Positions 1-8,668 of a stretch of DNA of 64,000 nt are shown here, piece after piece. Origin of the DNA: Blastopirellula sediminis (GTDB lineage: Bacteria; Planctomycetota; Planctomycetia; Pirellulales; Pirellulaceae). The stretch's first letter is position 1. Each line of letters begins with the position of its first letter. The translations under genes were made by a program, and so were the position numbers. Under the pieces are notes generated by a model. That model searched no databases. It had not been told where the DNA came from and saw only the letters and a program-made list of their open reading frames with translations. The stretch spans positions 1,390,720 through 1,454,719 of the forward strand of contig NZ_JAJKFT010000010.1 of assembly GCF_020966755.1 (NCBI RefSeq). Direction: 5' to 3'.

Positions 1-84
1 GGCGTCCCTTTGCTTCTTTGTGCCGGGGGTGCAGTACTATCGGCAGCGATTGAGAAGCATGTTGGGGAAGTAAGTTGGCGGCGC

Positions 85-118
85 TATCGTAGCCCGAGGC
101 GCAAGCCGAGGGAATGCG
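85..118 (+). repeat. REP-like element, type A (left of RAYT)
   Basis: The unit begins TAGCCCGAGGCGC and ends in CCGAGGGAATGCG. Its reverse complement, with an A/G difference in the middle, lies just beyond the transposase gene at 703-733. The same unit recurs at 18111, 18224 and 23571. An inverted pair around a RAYT gene is the usual layout of REP/REPIN systems. Confidence 0.75.
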
Positions 119-207
119 TATTGTTCCCCGAAATCACGTGCCACACGGTTCCGACGTCGCTAAACTTACGATCGCTCAGTTGTTCGAGCCCATCTGGAGA
201 AACTGCC

Positions 208-693
208 ATGCGTTCGAATGATTCGTCTGGTCCGCCGGCGCCTGATGTGTTGGGCTACTTGCTCACATGGACCGCCTATGGGACGTGGTTGCCTGGCGAC
301 AAGCGAGGTTGGACGCAGAGACGACGTGGAGATCAATTACCTGATCAGTCGCGTCATCGAGCTGCCGCCCGAATCATGAAAGAAACCGTCGTGCATTTAG
401 CGCAGCCACAACGAGCTCTTGTTGAACATACGATTCGCGAACATTGCGAGATTCGCGATTGGACCTTGCTTGCGGTCAATTGTCGATCGAATCACGTTCA
501 TGTCGTCGTCCATTGCAAGTCCTCGCCACATGAAGTCTTGAGGCAGCTTAAGCAATGGACGACACGTAGATTGAATGAACAATACCAACGCCGCACTTGG
601 TGGTCGGAACGCGGAAGTGGGCGGTATTTGTATGACCAGACTAGCTTAGAATCGGCCGTTGTTTACGTGCGCGATGCGCAGGATCGTAAGTGA
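208..693 (+). CDS. REP-associated tyrosine transposase (RAYT, Y1_Tnp/IS200-like)
   Basis: A 161-residue single-domain HUH-type Y1 nuclease. The metal-binding motif is His96-Val-His98 within NHVHVVVH. The candidate nucleophile is Tyr153 in YVRDAQ near the C-terminus. The N-terminal YLLTWTAYGTWLPGDKRGW block is typical of planctomycete relatives. The ATG at 208 is chosen because GGAG sits 8 bases upstream; the frame stays open to position 10, but that stretch crosses a REP element. There is no second IS gene and no IS ends. Inverted REP copies flank the gene at 85-118 and 703-733, which fits a domesticated RAYT that nicks REP hairpins rather than a classical IS200. The reading frame and motif residues are intact, so it may be active. 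Family assignment is firm; activity is inference. Confidence 0.85.
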   Translation: MRSNDSSGPPAPDVLGYLLTWTAYGTWLPGDKRGWTQRRRGDQLPDQSRHRAAARIMKETVVHLAQPQRALVEHTIREHCEIRDWTLLAVNCRSNHVHVVVHCKSSPHEVLRQLKQWTTRRLNEQYQRRTWWSERGSGRYLYDQTSLESAVVYVRDAQDRK

Positions 694-702
694 TGGACGC
701 CG

Positions 703-733
703 TATTCCCTCGGCTCGCGCCTCGGGCTACGAT
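703..733 (-). repeat. REP-like element, type A (right of RAYT)
   Basis: Reverse complement of the 85-118 element (ATTCCCTCGGCTCGCGCC...GGGCTACGAT). It begins 9 bases after the RAYT stop. Together the two make an inverted pair around the gene. Confidence 0.75.
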
Positions 734-759
734 GGCGCGAACCTTTGAGCATAGGACTT

Positions 760-3700
760 CTACTCCGCCTTAACATCCGGTTGTTCCGCCGTTATCGCCA
801 TCACGATTGGGGCGCTCGGGTGCGGGCCTTTCACCAGTTCGATCTCGGCGATTTCTGCGGTTCGCTTCGGCTCGACCTTGATGTACCGAATCTGTTGTCC
901 CCCTTCGAAGGAGAATGCGAACTTCGAGTCAGGGACTTCGACTCTGCGGATGTAATCAGCGAAGTGGAGCCCGTTCTTCAGTTCCACGTCTTCGGTCTTG
1001 CCGTCGGCGTAGTGAATGCGGACGATCATCGCCGTCGTCTTCGTGCCGTCGTAGGGCGCTCCCCAGCCGCTAATGCCGCTGAGAAGGTGAATCGCTTTGG
1101 CCGGAGCATGCAGCGGCAATGTGACCGAATTCGGCATCGTCGACGGTACCGGTGCGTTCTTGCTCTTCAGCATGACGACGTTCGGCTTGTCGCCGGTCGG
1201 ATTGACCGGGACGAACGGAACTCCTTCGACCGTCTTCGGCGACCAGTCGCTCAAGCGGAGCGTTTCGGTCGGGTTGTCGGTGCTGTAGAACATTCCCTTG
1301 TTGCTGGTGATCGTCGCAACGCGATCCAACGGCAGCGGAACGAACTTGCCTTTGCTGGTCAAAAACTCCAGCAGGTCGGTCAGTTCCTGGCGAGTCATCT
1401 GCTTTTCAAAACCGTCCGGCATCAGCGACTTGCGCGACGAGACCAGTTCCTCGATATCTTCGCGAGCCAGCTGGTGCTTCTTCGCTTCGGCGTCGATGAT
1501 TTCGATCGCGGTTCGCGATTCGCCCGCCAGCATGCCGGTCAACAGCTTGCCGTCGATCGTCATCACGGTGTAAGTGCGGAAGTTCCCTTCGACGCTCCGG
1601 CTGGGGTCGATGATGTTGGTCAGCAGTTCCGCCTTCGGGTGAACCGCCATGCCGGTCAGATCCGGACCAACTTCGCTCCCTTCGCCGCTATGCTTGTGGC
1701 ACTTCGAGCAATGCTTCTTGAACAGCTCCAGGCCATGCTTCGCATCCCCTTTGATTTCGGCGATCGCGAGCAAATCATGCAGCACCGCTTCACGGTCGGC
1801 GTTCGGCAGACCGCCGCCCATGGCCAGCAGTTTACGAGCTCGCTCGCGAATCTTGGCGTCGGGGTGATCGGCCAACGCTTGACGCTGGTCGAGTTTCAAG
1901 TCATTGAACGCAAGGTCGCCGGCTTCCAGGGCGTTGACCAGGTCGCTGGTCGTCGCAGCCCGCGAGAGCAAGACGCGAATCGCCGCGTCTCGCATCGCCG
2001 GAGTCATCGTCGAAGCGGCTTCGGCCAAGGCTTCGCCGGTCGCATCGGCCGTGCTGGCCGACAGAGCCGAAAGGAGCCCTTCGTTCAACTTCGGCGTAGC
2101 GTGCGGACCGACCACTTCCAAGATCACGTCGACCGGACGCATGTCGTCAGCCATGAATTCAACCGCCTGGCGAGCGGCGGCGATCCGATCCGCTTCGCTG
2201 GCGTCTTCATCTTCGACGACGCTCAGCAGTTGGTCGGCCACTTTGTCGGCGTAAGACTGCAGGTCGACGCCGTTCCAGTTGCCAGCCAGGCGAATCAGAG
2301 CCGCCTTGGCGGAAATCGGCGCCTTTTCCACCACGGCGCCGGCGGCGGCAGTGGTGGCCGGGGAGGCGTCAATCTTGTAATCGCGCGGCCAACCTTTGTT
2401 CAAACCGCCGATCACGGCGCTCAGGATCGATTCATCCGCATCCTTCAGGCCGGCAAGCAGCGTGTCCAACTGGGCCGCCGTCAATTTGCCGCGCGAGAGA
2501 TGCTCCGAAACGATCGTGGTAATGCCGATCGCTTTGTCGCCGGGCAACTGATCGTTGGCGGCGATCTGCGGCAGGAAGCCGACCGCATGTCGAGCCGCGG
2601 CCGAGGTCAACGCATCCGGAAGCCAACGATCGCTCATCAATTTGGCGTCGGTCGCGAGCTTGGCGAGCGCGGCGCCCGCTTCGCTGTTGGAGGGCATGTC
2701 GGATAAGGCCAACAGCGCGGCCAGGCGAACCTGGGCGTCAGCGTCGTTGAGCGTTCCGCTGGCGAGAATCGCCGCAGTCGAAGCGTCGGTCGGCGGCAAC
2801 ACGGCGAGCGCGTTGCGGCGAACGCCCGGCGAACGATGCTTCAGCGCCTTCACCACCGCGTTTTGCGCGGCAGTCTGGCTCGGATCGGCCAACACGCCGA
2901 GTCCCTCGAGCGTCCAGAGAGCGTGAATCGCTCCGACGTTCAGGCCGATCGCATCGGTTTCCGGATCGAGCGTCATCTGAATCAACTGCGGCACGACGTC
3001 GCGTTGGGCGCGATCGATCAGCAAACGCTGAGCATGCAGGCGCCACTGCATATTCGGGTGCTTGAGCCCAGCGAGCAGGACGCTGGCATCGGCGTCTTTC
3101 AGATTGATCGCCGGGTTGGCGTCTTTGTCCGCTTTGTCGTAGGCGACGCGATAGACGCGGCCATGCTTTTTGTCACGCAGGTCCGACTCGTACGCGGCGC
3201 CTTTACCGGTCTTGAAGCCGTGCGGCGTCGGGTTGTGCTGCACGATGTAGTTGTACCAGTCAAGGAACCAGACGTTGCCGTCGGGACCAACCTGGGCGAC
3301 GATCGGCGCAGTCCACTCGTCATCGCTGGCGACCAGGTTCAGCGGGCTAGTCGAATGGAAGTCCGAGCCGTCCGGCGTCATGACGAAGGTCCCGATCAGC
3401 TTGCCGGTCGGGCCGCAGACGAAGGCGGTTTTGTTCCACCATTGCTCCGGATAGACGCGAGCGGTGTAAAGATCATGGCCGGCGCCGGCGGTGTAGCCGC
3501 CATGCTGGTCGACCTGACGGATCTTGTCGGTAATCGGCTTGAACAGATAGGTGTCGGCGATCGTGCCAAGTCGGCTCGGTCCCCAACCACGCACTTGTTC
3601 GTAGTAGCGGTTGGCGATCGGCATGTAGACGCTCGGATTGCGGTTGGCGGTCGAGCCGAAGATGATTCCTTCTTCGCTGATCCCGAGGCCCCAAGTGTTG

Positions 3701-5175
3701 TTGTCGGTCGAGCGGATGAACTCCAGGTCGGTCACGTTCGGCGGATCTTGATCGTCCAAACGGAAGCGGAAGAAGCCCATGCGGAAGTTCGGCTGCTTTT
3801 GGCCGTTGATCACCGGGGCCGAGTCGTTGTACCCCTGCATCCCCCAGATCCAGTTATCCAGACCGTAGTGGAGGTTGCTGACGCCGCCGTGCGTGTCGCC
3901 GAGAGTCCAGTTGGTGATGATCGGCTTGCGAACGTCCGCTTTGCCGTCGCCGTTGGTGTCTTTCAGGAAGAGCGTTTCGGTGCCGTTCTGCACGATGGCG
4001 CCGCCGCGATACGGCAGGATTGAAGTCGGAATGCTCAGGTTCTCGGCGAAGATCGTATACTTGTCGGCCTTGCCGTCGCCGTCGGTATCTTCGCAGATGC
4101 GGATGCGATCGCGACCGCGGTTGTTCGGCTGCAGTTCGTTCGGATAGTCGAGCGTTTCGCAGACCCAGAGACGACCTTGTTCGTCCCAGTTCATCCCGAT
4201 CGGCTTGCCCCCTAGTTCCGGATCGGCGGCGTAGAGTTCGATCGAGAAGTCGACTGGATTGATCATGTGGGTCATCGAGTCTTTGGCCGGCAGCGGAAGC
4301 TGCATCTTGGTCAGCGGATCGGCTTGCACGCCCCAGGTATCGCTGGGAGTGTAGTTCGGGATCTTGGCGCCAACGTCGATGTAGTCGAATTTGGCGGCGT
4401 CGGCCGGAACCATCGTCATTTGCGGCGGATCGAACCGCGACGTGTCGTAGAAGTCCGGCACAACGCTCGGATCATGCTTGGTCGCCCAGCGAACGCCTCG
4501 TTCGACCAGGTTCAAAAAGCCAGGATTGCCCCAGGTCCGGGCGTCATGTCCCCACGCCGTGTAGAAGACGCGGCCAGCCCCTTGCGTGCGGATCCAGGTC
4601 CACGGTTCCTGCGTCTTTCCATCGGCCTGACCCCCTTTCACGCGGTATTCGAGCACGGTTCGGTTTTGCTCATTGTGTCGATGGTGGATGTAGGTTTCGT
4701 CCCAGCTTTGGAAGCCGTGGAAGCCTTTCATGATCGGATGGTTCGGCTCGGCGATTACCGTGCTGAAGACTTCGCCCCCATGTTTCTGGAACTGGCCGCC
4801 GACCAGATCGACGTAAGCCGGCGAGTTAAGGAAGCAGTAGGTCGCACAGTGGAGCGGGATCAGAGCGCCCCCTTTGGCGACGTAGTCCAGCAGCGCCGCT
4901 TCCTGATCGGGCGAGATCTCTTCGATGTTCGCGTAGATCATCAGCCCGTCATAACGGCTGAGCCGTTCTTTGTTGAGGGCGTTGACGTCTTCGGTGTATT
5001 CGATGTTAATGCCGCGCTCTTTCATCGCCGGAATCATCTGGGCGGCGCGATCGGCGGGGCGGTGATGTCCCTGGTCGCCGAGGAACAAGATCCGAATCGG
5101 CGAATCGTCCGCGGCGCGGGCGAGGGGACTTAACAGCGAGAGGAACAACAAAGAGGCGGCGAGCAATCGAATCAC
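760..5175 (-). CDS. ThuA-domain, PVC-type membrane-bound dehydrogenase with cytochrome c
   Basis: A very large secreted or periplasmic protein of about 1,471 residues. Domains in order: signal peptide (VIRLLAASLLFLSLLSPLARA); ThuA-like glutamine-amidotransferase fold, residues about 25-255; a PVC-type dehydrogenase beta-propeller, about 290-720 (repeated DTDGDGKAD-like and WVCETLDYPNE-like segments); alanine-rich HEAT-like repeats, about 720-1060; a cytochrome c domain with one CSKCH haem site near residue 1160; and a C-terminal region of about 200 residues without a clear family. I chose GTG at 5175 because GGAG lies 7 bases upstream and the signal peptide starts there. An in-frame ATG at 5241 would add 22 basic residues. 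It lies 89 bases downstream of the Gfo/Idh/MocA gene, same strand, so probably co-transcribed. The likely role is sugar or sugar-alcohol oxidation at the membrane; the substrate is unknown. Confidence 0.85.
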   Translation of the reverse strand: MIRLLAASLLFLSLLSPLARAADDSPIRILFLGDQGHHRPADRAAQMIPAMKERGINIEYTEDVNALNKERLSRYDGLMIYANIEEISPDQEAALLDYVAKGGALIPLHCATYCFLNSPAYVDLVGGQFQKHGGEVFSTVIAEPNHPIMKGFHGFQSWDETYIHHRHNEQNRTVLEYRVKGGQADGKTQEPWTWIRTQGAGRVFYTAWGHDARTWGNPGFLNLVERGVRWATKHDPSVVPDFYDTSRFDPPQMTMVPADAAKFDYIDVGAKIPNYTPSDTWGVQADPLTKMQLPLPAKDSMTHMINPVDFSIELYAADPELGGKPIGMNWDEQGRLWVCETLDYPNELQPNNRGRDRIRICEDTDGDGKADKYTIFAENLSIPTSILPYRGGAIVQNGTETLFLKDTNGDGKADVRKPIITNWTLGDTHGGVSNLHYGLDNWIWGMQGYNDSAPVINGQKQPNFRMGFFRFRLDDQDPPNVTDLEFIRSTDNNTWGLGISEEGIIFGSTANRNPSVYMPIANRYYEQVRGWGPSRLGTIADTYLFKPITDKIRQVDQHGGYTAGAGHDLYTARVYPEQWWNKTAFVCGPTGKLIGTFVMTPDGSDFHSTSPLNLVASDDEWTAPIVAQVGPDGNVWFLDWYNYIVQHNPTPHGFKTGKGAAYESDLRDKKHGRVYRVAYDKADKDANPAINLKDADASVLLAGLKHPNMQWRLHAQRLLIDRAQRDVVPQLIQMTLDPETDAIGLNVGAIHALWTLEGLGVLADPSQTAAQNAVVKALKHRSPGVRRNALAVLPPTDASTAAILASGTLNDADAQVRLAALLALSDMPSNSEAGAALAKLATDAKLMSDRWLPDALTSAAARHAVGFLPQIAANDQLPGDKAIGITTIVSEHLSRGKLTAAQLDTLLAGLKDADESILSAVIGGLNKGWPRDYKIDASPATTAAAGAVVEKAPISAKAALIRLAGNWNGVDLQSYADKVADQLLSVVEDEDASEADRIAAARQAVEFMADDMRPVDVILEVVGPHATPKLNEGLLSALSASTADATGEALAEAASTMTPAMRDAAIRVLLSRAATTSDLVNALEAGDLAFNDLKLDQRQALADHPDAKIRERARKLLAMGGGLPNADREAVLHDLLAIAEIKGDAKHGLELFKKHCSKCHKHSGEGSEVGPDLTGMAVHPKAELLTNIIDPSRSVEGNFRTYTVMTIDGKLLTGMLAGESRTAIEIIDAEAKKHQLAREDIEELVSSRKSLMPDGFEKQMTRQELTDLLEFLTSKGKFVPLPLDRVATITSNKGMFYSTDNPTETLRLSDWSPKTVEGVPFVPVNPTGDKPNVVMLKSKNAPVPSTMPNSVTLPLHAPAKAIHLLSGISGWGAPYDGTKTTAMIVRIHYADGKTEDVELKNGLHFADYIRRVEVPDSKFAFSFEGGQQIRYIKVEPKRTAEIAEIELVKGPHPSAPIVMAITAEQPDVKAE

Positions 5176-5264
5176 GGCGAAACTCCGGCCTGAACGCCTG
5201 CCGCAGAGTCGACAGGCGCTTGGGTGAAGGGAAATTATCAATAGAACCGCAGCACGCTGGCCAA

Positions 5265-6380
5265 CTAGGCGAGCGTGAAGTCAGGCAGGCGAACGATCTC
5301 GCCTCCCTGTTTGGTCGACTGATGAGCACACAAACCGACGCAGGTCCAGTTGGCGCTGATCACGGCGTTCGGCCACGGATCGCGATCTTCGGCCAGGGCG
5401 CTGGCGAACTCATGGGCCAGGTGCGGGTGCGATCCGCCATGGCCGGCGCCTTGAATGAACGACAAGTGTTCGACGTCTTGAATCGCGGTGGTGAACTTCT
5501 GGATCTCGGCCGGCAAACGGCTGGCGAAATCGGGCACCGTGATCCGCTGGGCGATTTCGTGCTCCGGCTTTTTCGCCGTGTGGAGCACATGCTCTTCCCC
5601 TTCGATCAGCGCCCACTCAAAGCTCTTCTTGGCGCCGTAGACGTCGAAGCTTTCGCGATACTGGCGAGCCGTGTCGAACAGGAACCGCCAGATGTGGGCG
5701 GCGACCGGGCTATCTTTCAGCTTGATGTGGCAGGACTCGACGGCGTACTGATTGCCCGACTTCTCGGCGAGTTCCGGAGAAATCACGCCAGAGCCGAAGC
5801 AGCTAACGTACTCAGCGCGGCTGTTCATGAGTCCCAGCACCGGACTGACGACGTGCGTCGCATAGTGCATCGGGATCATCCGTTCCCAGTATTCGGGCCA
5901 ACCTTCCATGTCCTGCGGATGCGAGGCGGCCATATATTGAATATCGCCCAGTTCACCCTTCTCGTACAGGTCTTTGATGAAGAGAAATTCGCGGCTGTAG
6001 ACGACCGTTTCGGCCATCATGTATTTCAAACCAGTCTCAGCGACTTTCTCCACAATCTGGCGGCACTCTTCGATGGTCGTCGCCATCGGCACGGTGCACA
6101 TGACGTGCTTGCCGGCGTCGAGCGCCTTGAGCGACATCCAGCCGTGATCCGGAATCGGCGAATTGATATGGACGAAGTCGACGTTCGGGTCGGCCAGCAC
6201 CTCGTCGTAGGTGGTGTACCGCTTTTCGATTTCAAAGGCGTCGGCGATTTTGTGCATTTCCGCTTCGTTTCGCCGGCAGACCCCGTACATGTTGACTTGC
6301 GGGTGACACTTGTAGATCGGAATGAACTCGGAGCCGAAACCGAGACCCACAATCACCACATTGAACTGTTTCGTACTCAT
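5265..6380 (-). CDS. Gfo/Idh/MocA family NAD(P)-dependent oxidoreductase
   Basis: A 371-residue cytosolic oxidoreductase. An N-terminal Rossmann fold (VVIVGLGFGSEFIPIY, residues 6-21) is followed by the family's conserved block near residues 85-110 (INSPIPDHGWMSLKALDAGKH), which gives way to the alpha/beta dimerisation and substrate domain. ATG at 6380 is preceded by AAGGA at about 9 bases; a longer in-frame start at 6431 would put 17 unrelated residues before the Rossmann strand. It is the first gene of a minus-strand unit with the ThuA dehydrogenase and is divergent from a XylR-type regulator. The usual lysine of the canonical EKP motif is not obvious: the equivalent segment reads DAGKHVMCTVPMA. 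The substrate is probably a cyclitol or sugar acid, but this cannot be told from sequence. Confidence 0.9.
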   Translation of the reverse strand: MSTKQFNVVIVGLGFGSEFIPIYKCHPQVNMYGVCRRNEAEMHKIADAFEIEKRYTTYDEVLADPNVDFVHINSPIPDHGWMSLKALDAGKHVMCTVPMATTIEECRQIVEKVAETGLKYMMAETVVYSREFLFIKDLYEKGELGDIQYMAASHPQDMEGWPEYWERMIPMHYATHVVSPVLGLMNSRAEYVSCFGSGVISPELAEKSGNQYAVESCHIKLKDSPVAAHIWRFLFDTARQYRESFDVYGAKKSFEWALIEGEEHVLHTAKKPEHEIAQRITVPDFASRLPAEIQKFTTAIQDVEHLSFIQGAGHGGSHPHLAHEFASALAEDRDPWPNAVISANWTCVGLCAHQSTKQGGEIVRLPDFTLA

Positions 6381-6512
6381 CGAATTATCCTTCGGGCGAG
6401 AAGATGCATGGAGGTGCAGCGCACGGTGCAAGCGACTGCCTGCTTCCCGTTCTTATAACCTGACTTCTAGCGCACATGAAAGCCAGGAGAAAACGCGAAC
6501 GCGATCGGAGGA

Positions 6513-6541
6513 ATTTTACATAAGGCGAGCAGTATCTGCAA
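6513..6541 (-). promoter_or_regulatory. Predicted sigma70-type promoter for the Gfo/Idh/MocA operon
   Basis: On the minus strand, TTGCAG (6541-6536) and TAAAAT (6518-6513) are separated by exactly 17 bases. A short palindrome GCAG-TAT-CTGC (6529-6539) overlaps the -35 box and could bind the divergent regulator. No experimental support. Confidence 0.45.
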
Positions 6542-6598
6542 TTTTCTGTCTACAATGGAGGCAACTCCGCCGCTCCTCTTTTCGGTAAACGTTCGCAC

Positions 6599-7756
6599 AT
6601 GAAACGCCGCAAGACCGTCGCCCTGTTGATTGAAACGTCCAATGCGTACGCGCGTGGGCTTTTGGAAGGGATTATCTCGTATGTGCACGAGCATCAGCCC
6701 TGGTCGATTTATCTGCCGGAGCAAGAGCGCGGCGCGTCGCCGCCGGCGTGGTTAAAAAGTTGGCGCGGAGACGGCGCAATCGTCCGCATCGAGACTCCGC
6801 AAATCGCGGCCGTTGTGAAAAAGCTTAAGATGCCGGTCGTTGACGTCAGCGCGGCGCAATTGGTGCCCGGCGTGCCGTGGGTCGAAACCGATGACGGCCA
6901 GATTGCACGTGCCGCCGCCGATCATTTGCTAGAGCGCGGCTTTCGCGAATTCGCCTTCTGCGGCGAACCTCACTTCAATTGGTCGAAGTGGCGCGAAGAG
7001 AATTTTGTCGAACGTTTGAAAGAGGCGAAGCGCCGCTGTCACATCTTCGAATCGACGTCGCGCGATAGCGAGGCCTATTCGTGGACGCGCGAGAAGCGAC
7101 GCATGGCGCAGTGGCTGCACAAGCTGCCGAAGCCGGTCGGGCTGATGGCTTGTTACGACATCAAAGCGCAGCAAGTCCTCGACATCTGCCGCGAACTGGA
7201 AATCGCCGTGCCGGAACAAGTGGCGGTGATCGGCGTCGATAACGATCGCTTGCTCTGCGATCTTTGTTCGCCGCCGCTCTCGAGCGTGATTCCCGACACG
7301 CGCACGACCGGTTACGAAGCGGCGCGGTTGCTCGATCGTCAAATGAACGGCGAGAACGTCGCCGACGAAGGAATCTTCATTCCGCCGCTCGGCATCGCGA
7401 CGCGCCAATCTTCCGACGTGATGGCGACCGAAGATCCGATCATCGCCCGCGCGATGCAGTTCATTCGCGAACATGCGTGCGACGGCGTCAACGTGCAAGA
7501 CGTGTTGACGGTCGTTCCGTTGTCGCGGCGCGTTTTGGAATATCGCTTCAAAGAAGCGGCCGGCAAGACGCCGCACGAAGCGCTGGTGCAAGTTCGTCTC
7601 GATCGCGTGCGTCAATTGCTCCGCGACACGCAACTCTCGATGGCCGACATCGCCGACCGAACCGGCTTTGAACATGTCGAGTACATGAGCTCGGCATTTC
7701 GTAAGAAGACCGGCATGTCCCCATCCGAATATCGCCGCCAGGTACAGCCGAAGTAG
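6599..7756 (+). CDS. XylR-type transcriptional regulator (LacI-like sensor, AraC HTH)
   Basis: 385 residues. Residues about 5-270 form a periplasmic-binding-protein-like sugar sensor of the LacI/PurR fold (opening KTVALLIETSNAYARGLLEGI; later AVIGVDNDRLLCDLCSPPLSSV). Residues about 280-382 form an AraC/XylS DNA-binding domain with two helix-turn-helix segments (VQDVLTVVPLSRRVLEYRFKEA and MADIADRTGFEHVEYMSSAF). This sensor-first, AraC-second order is the XylR arrangement. The gene is divergent from the Gfo/Idh/MocA-ThuA unit across 218 bases. The natural inference is that it senses a sugar and controls that operon. The ligand is unknown, and the name XylR describes architecture only. Confidence 0.88.
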   Translation: MKRRKTVALLIETSNAYARGLLEGIISYVHEHQPWSIYLPEQERGASPPAWLKSWRGDGAIVRIETPQIAAVVKKLKMPVVDVSAAQLVPGVPWVETDDGQIARAAADHLLERGFREFAFCGEPHFNWSKWREENFVERLKEAKRRCHIFESTSRDSEAYSWTREKRRMAQWLHKLPKPVGLMACYDIKAQQVLDICRELEIAVPEQVAVIGVDNDRLLCDLCSPPLSSVIPDTRTTGYEAARLLDRQMNGENVADEGIFIPPLGIATRQSSDVMATEDPIIARAMQFIREHACDGVNVQDVLTVVPLSRRVLEYRFKEAAGKTPHEALVQVRLDRVRQLLRDTQLSMADIADRTGFEHVEYMSSAFRKKTGMSPSEYRRQVQPK

Positions 7757-7776
7757 GAAATCTTGGCTTAAGATCG

Positions 7777-7805
7777 TTGAATCGTTCGCTCGTTAGGCGG
7801 ATAAT
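7777..7805 (+). promoter_or_regulatory. Predicted sigma70-type promoter for the DUF695 gene
   Basis: TTGAAT (7777-7782), 17-base spacer, GATAAT (7800-7805). It ends 47 bases before the start of the next gene and lies in the gap after the regulator. Confidence 0.5.
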
Positions 7806-7852
7806 CTGGCGGAAATCTTCTATTTCCGCATCCGCAACTGACAGGCGAATCT

Positions 7853-8605
7853 ATGAGCGACGATTGGGACTTCTTTCCGCTGTTGGTCGATGATGAGCCT
7901 GCTTCGATCCTGGTCGACCTGGGTTTGGTTGAAGAGGCGCCGATCGCCGGGCTGACGCAGATGACCTATCTGCGACTCTACATGCGCAGCCCGCGCGAGG
8001 ACGGGCTTTCGAGCCAAGAAGAATACGAGCGTCTTTGCGAAGTGGAAGATGCGTTGTCCGCCGCGATCGAAGATTCGGAGGACGTCCTTTACGTCGGCCG
8101 CAACACCTCCGGCGGTTGTCGCGATTTCTATTATTACGCCGCCAGCGGAACGGCCGCCGAAAGCCAACTGTCGCAAGCGATGGTTCCTTTCACGGAATAC
8201 GAATTCGAAACCGGCGTCCAGGATGACGACGATTGGTCGATCTATTTTGAATTCCTCTATCCCGATCCGCGGCAGATGCAGTTCATTCAAAACGGACGCG
8301 TGCTGGCGAGTCTCGAAGAAGCGGGGGACAAGAGCGAGATCGAGCGTGAAGTGACCCACTGGATCTATTTCCCGTCGGCCGACAAGCGGGCGGCGTTCGT
8401 TACCTTGGCGACGGCCGAAGGATTTGAAGTGGCGGAGCAGCAGGACGACGGGGAAGGGGAATGCCCCTTCGCGCTGATGATGCGTCATGTTACTGCGGTC
8501 GACTATTCGTCGATCAACAACGCTGTGCTTGTGCTGTTTGATCTGGCTGGAGAGTGCGAAGGAGAATACGCCGGCTGGGAGACGAGCGTCGAACAAGGGG
8601 AATAG
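7853..8605 (+). CDS. DUF695 / RraB-like domain protein
   Basis: 250-residue acidic cytosolic protein. The first ~130 residues resemble DUF695 (DWDFFPLLVDDEPASILVDL, then the FYYYAASG and YEFETGVQDDDDWSIYFEFLYP segments). The last ~100 residues resemble the RraB fold that inhibits ribonuclease E in proteobacteria (a WIYFPSADKRAAFVTLATAEGFEV-type core). No enzyme active site or membrane segment is visible. It has its own promoter and ends 63 bases before arsR, so it is probably not part of the arsenic operon. Whether it acts on an RNase is unknown. Confidence 0.7.
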   Translation: MSDDWDFFPLLVDDEPASILVDLGLVEEAPIAGLTQMTYLRLYMRSPREDGLSSQEEYERLCEVEDALSAAIEDSEDVLYVGRNTSGGCRDFYYYAASGTAAESQLSQAMVPFTEYEFETGVQDDDDWSIYFEFLYPDPRQMQFIQNGRVLASLEEAGDKSEIEREVTHWIYFPSADKRAAFVTLATAEGFEVAEQQDDGEGECPFALMMRHVTAVDYSSINNAVLVLFDLAGECEGEYAGWETSVEQGE

Positions 8606-8634
8606 CGGCCGATAAGCCGTGGAGGGGGGCTTTT

Positions 8635-8658
8635 CTATATTCGCCTGCGCGCATATAG
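8635..8658 (+). promoter_or_regulatory. Candidate ArsR operator over the arsR promoter
   Basis: CTATAT (8635-8640) and ATATAG (8653-8658) form an inverted repeat. Inside it lies ATTCGC-CTGC-GCGCAT (8639-8654). The same ATTCGC-N4-GCGNAT pattern occurs before arsC at 9066-9081. A weak -35 (TTTTCT, 8631) and TATAGT -10 (8654) would bracket it. The arsR start is 10 bases downstream. Confidence 0.55.
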
Positions 8659-8668
8659 TTAGTGAAGC

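Noticed and set aside
10-207. N-terminal extension of the RAYT to position 10
   Set aside because: It crosses a REP repeat and would add about 66 unrelated residues; ATG 208 has a good ribosome-binding site and fits the family's length.
745-2706. 653-codon plus-strand frame opposite the ThuA dehydrogenase
   Set aside because: Arg- and His-rich, low-complexity translation with no family; typical antisense shadow.
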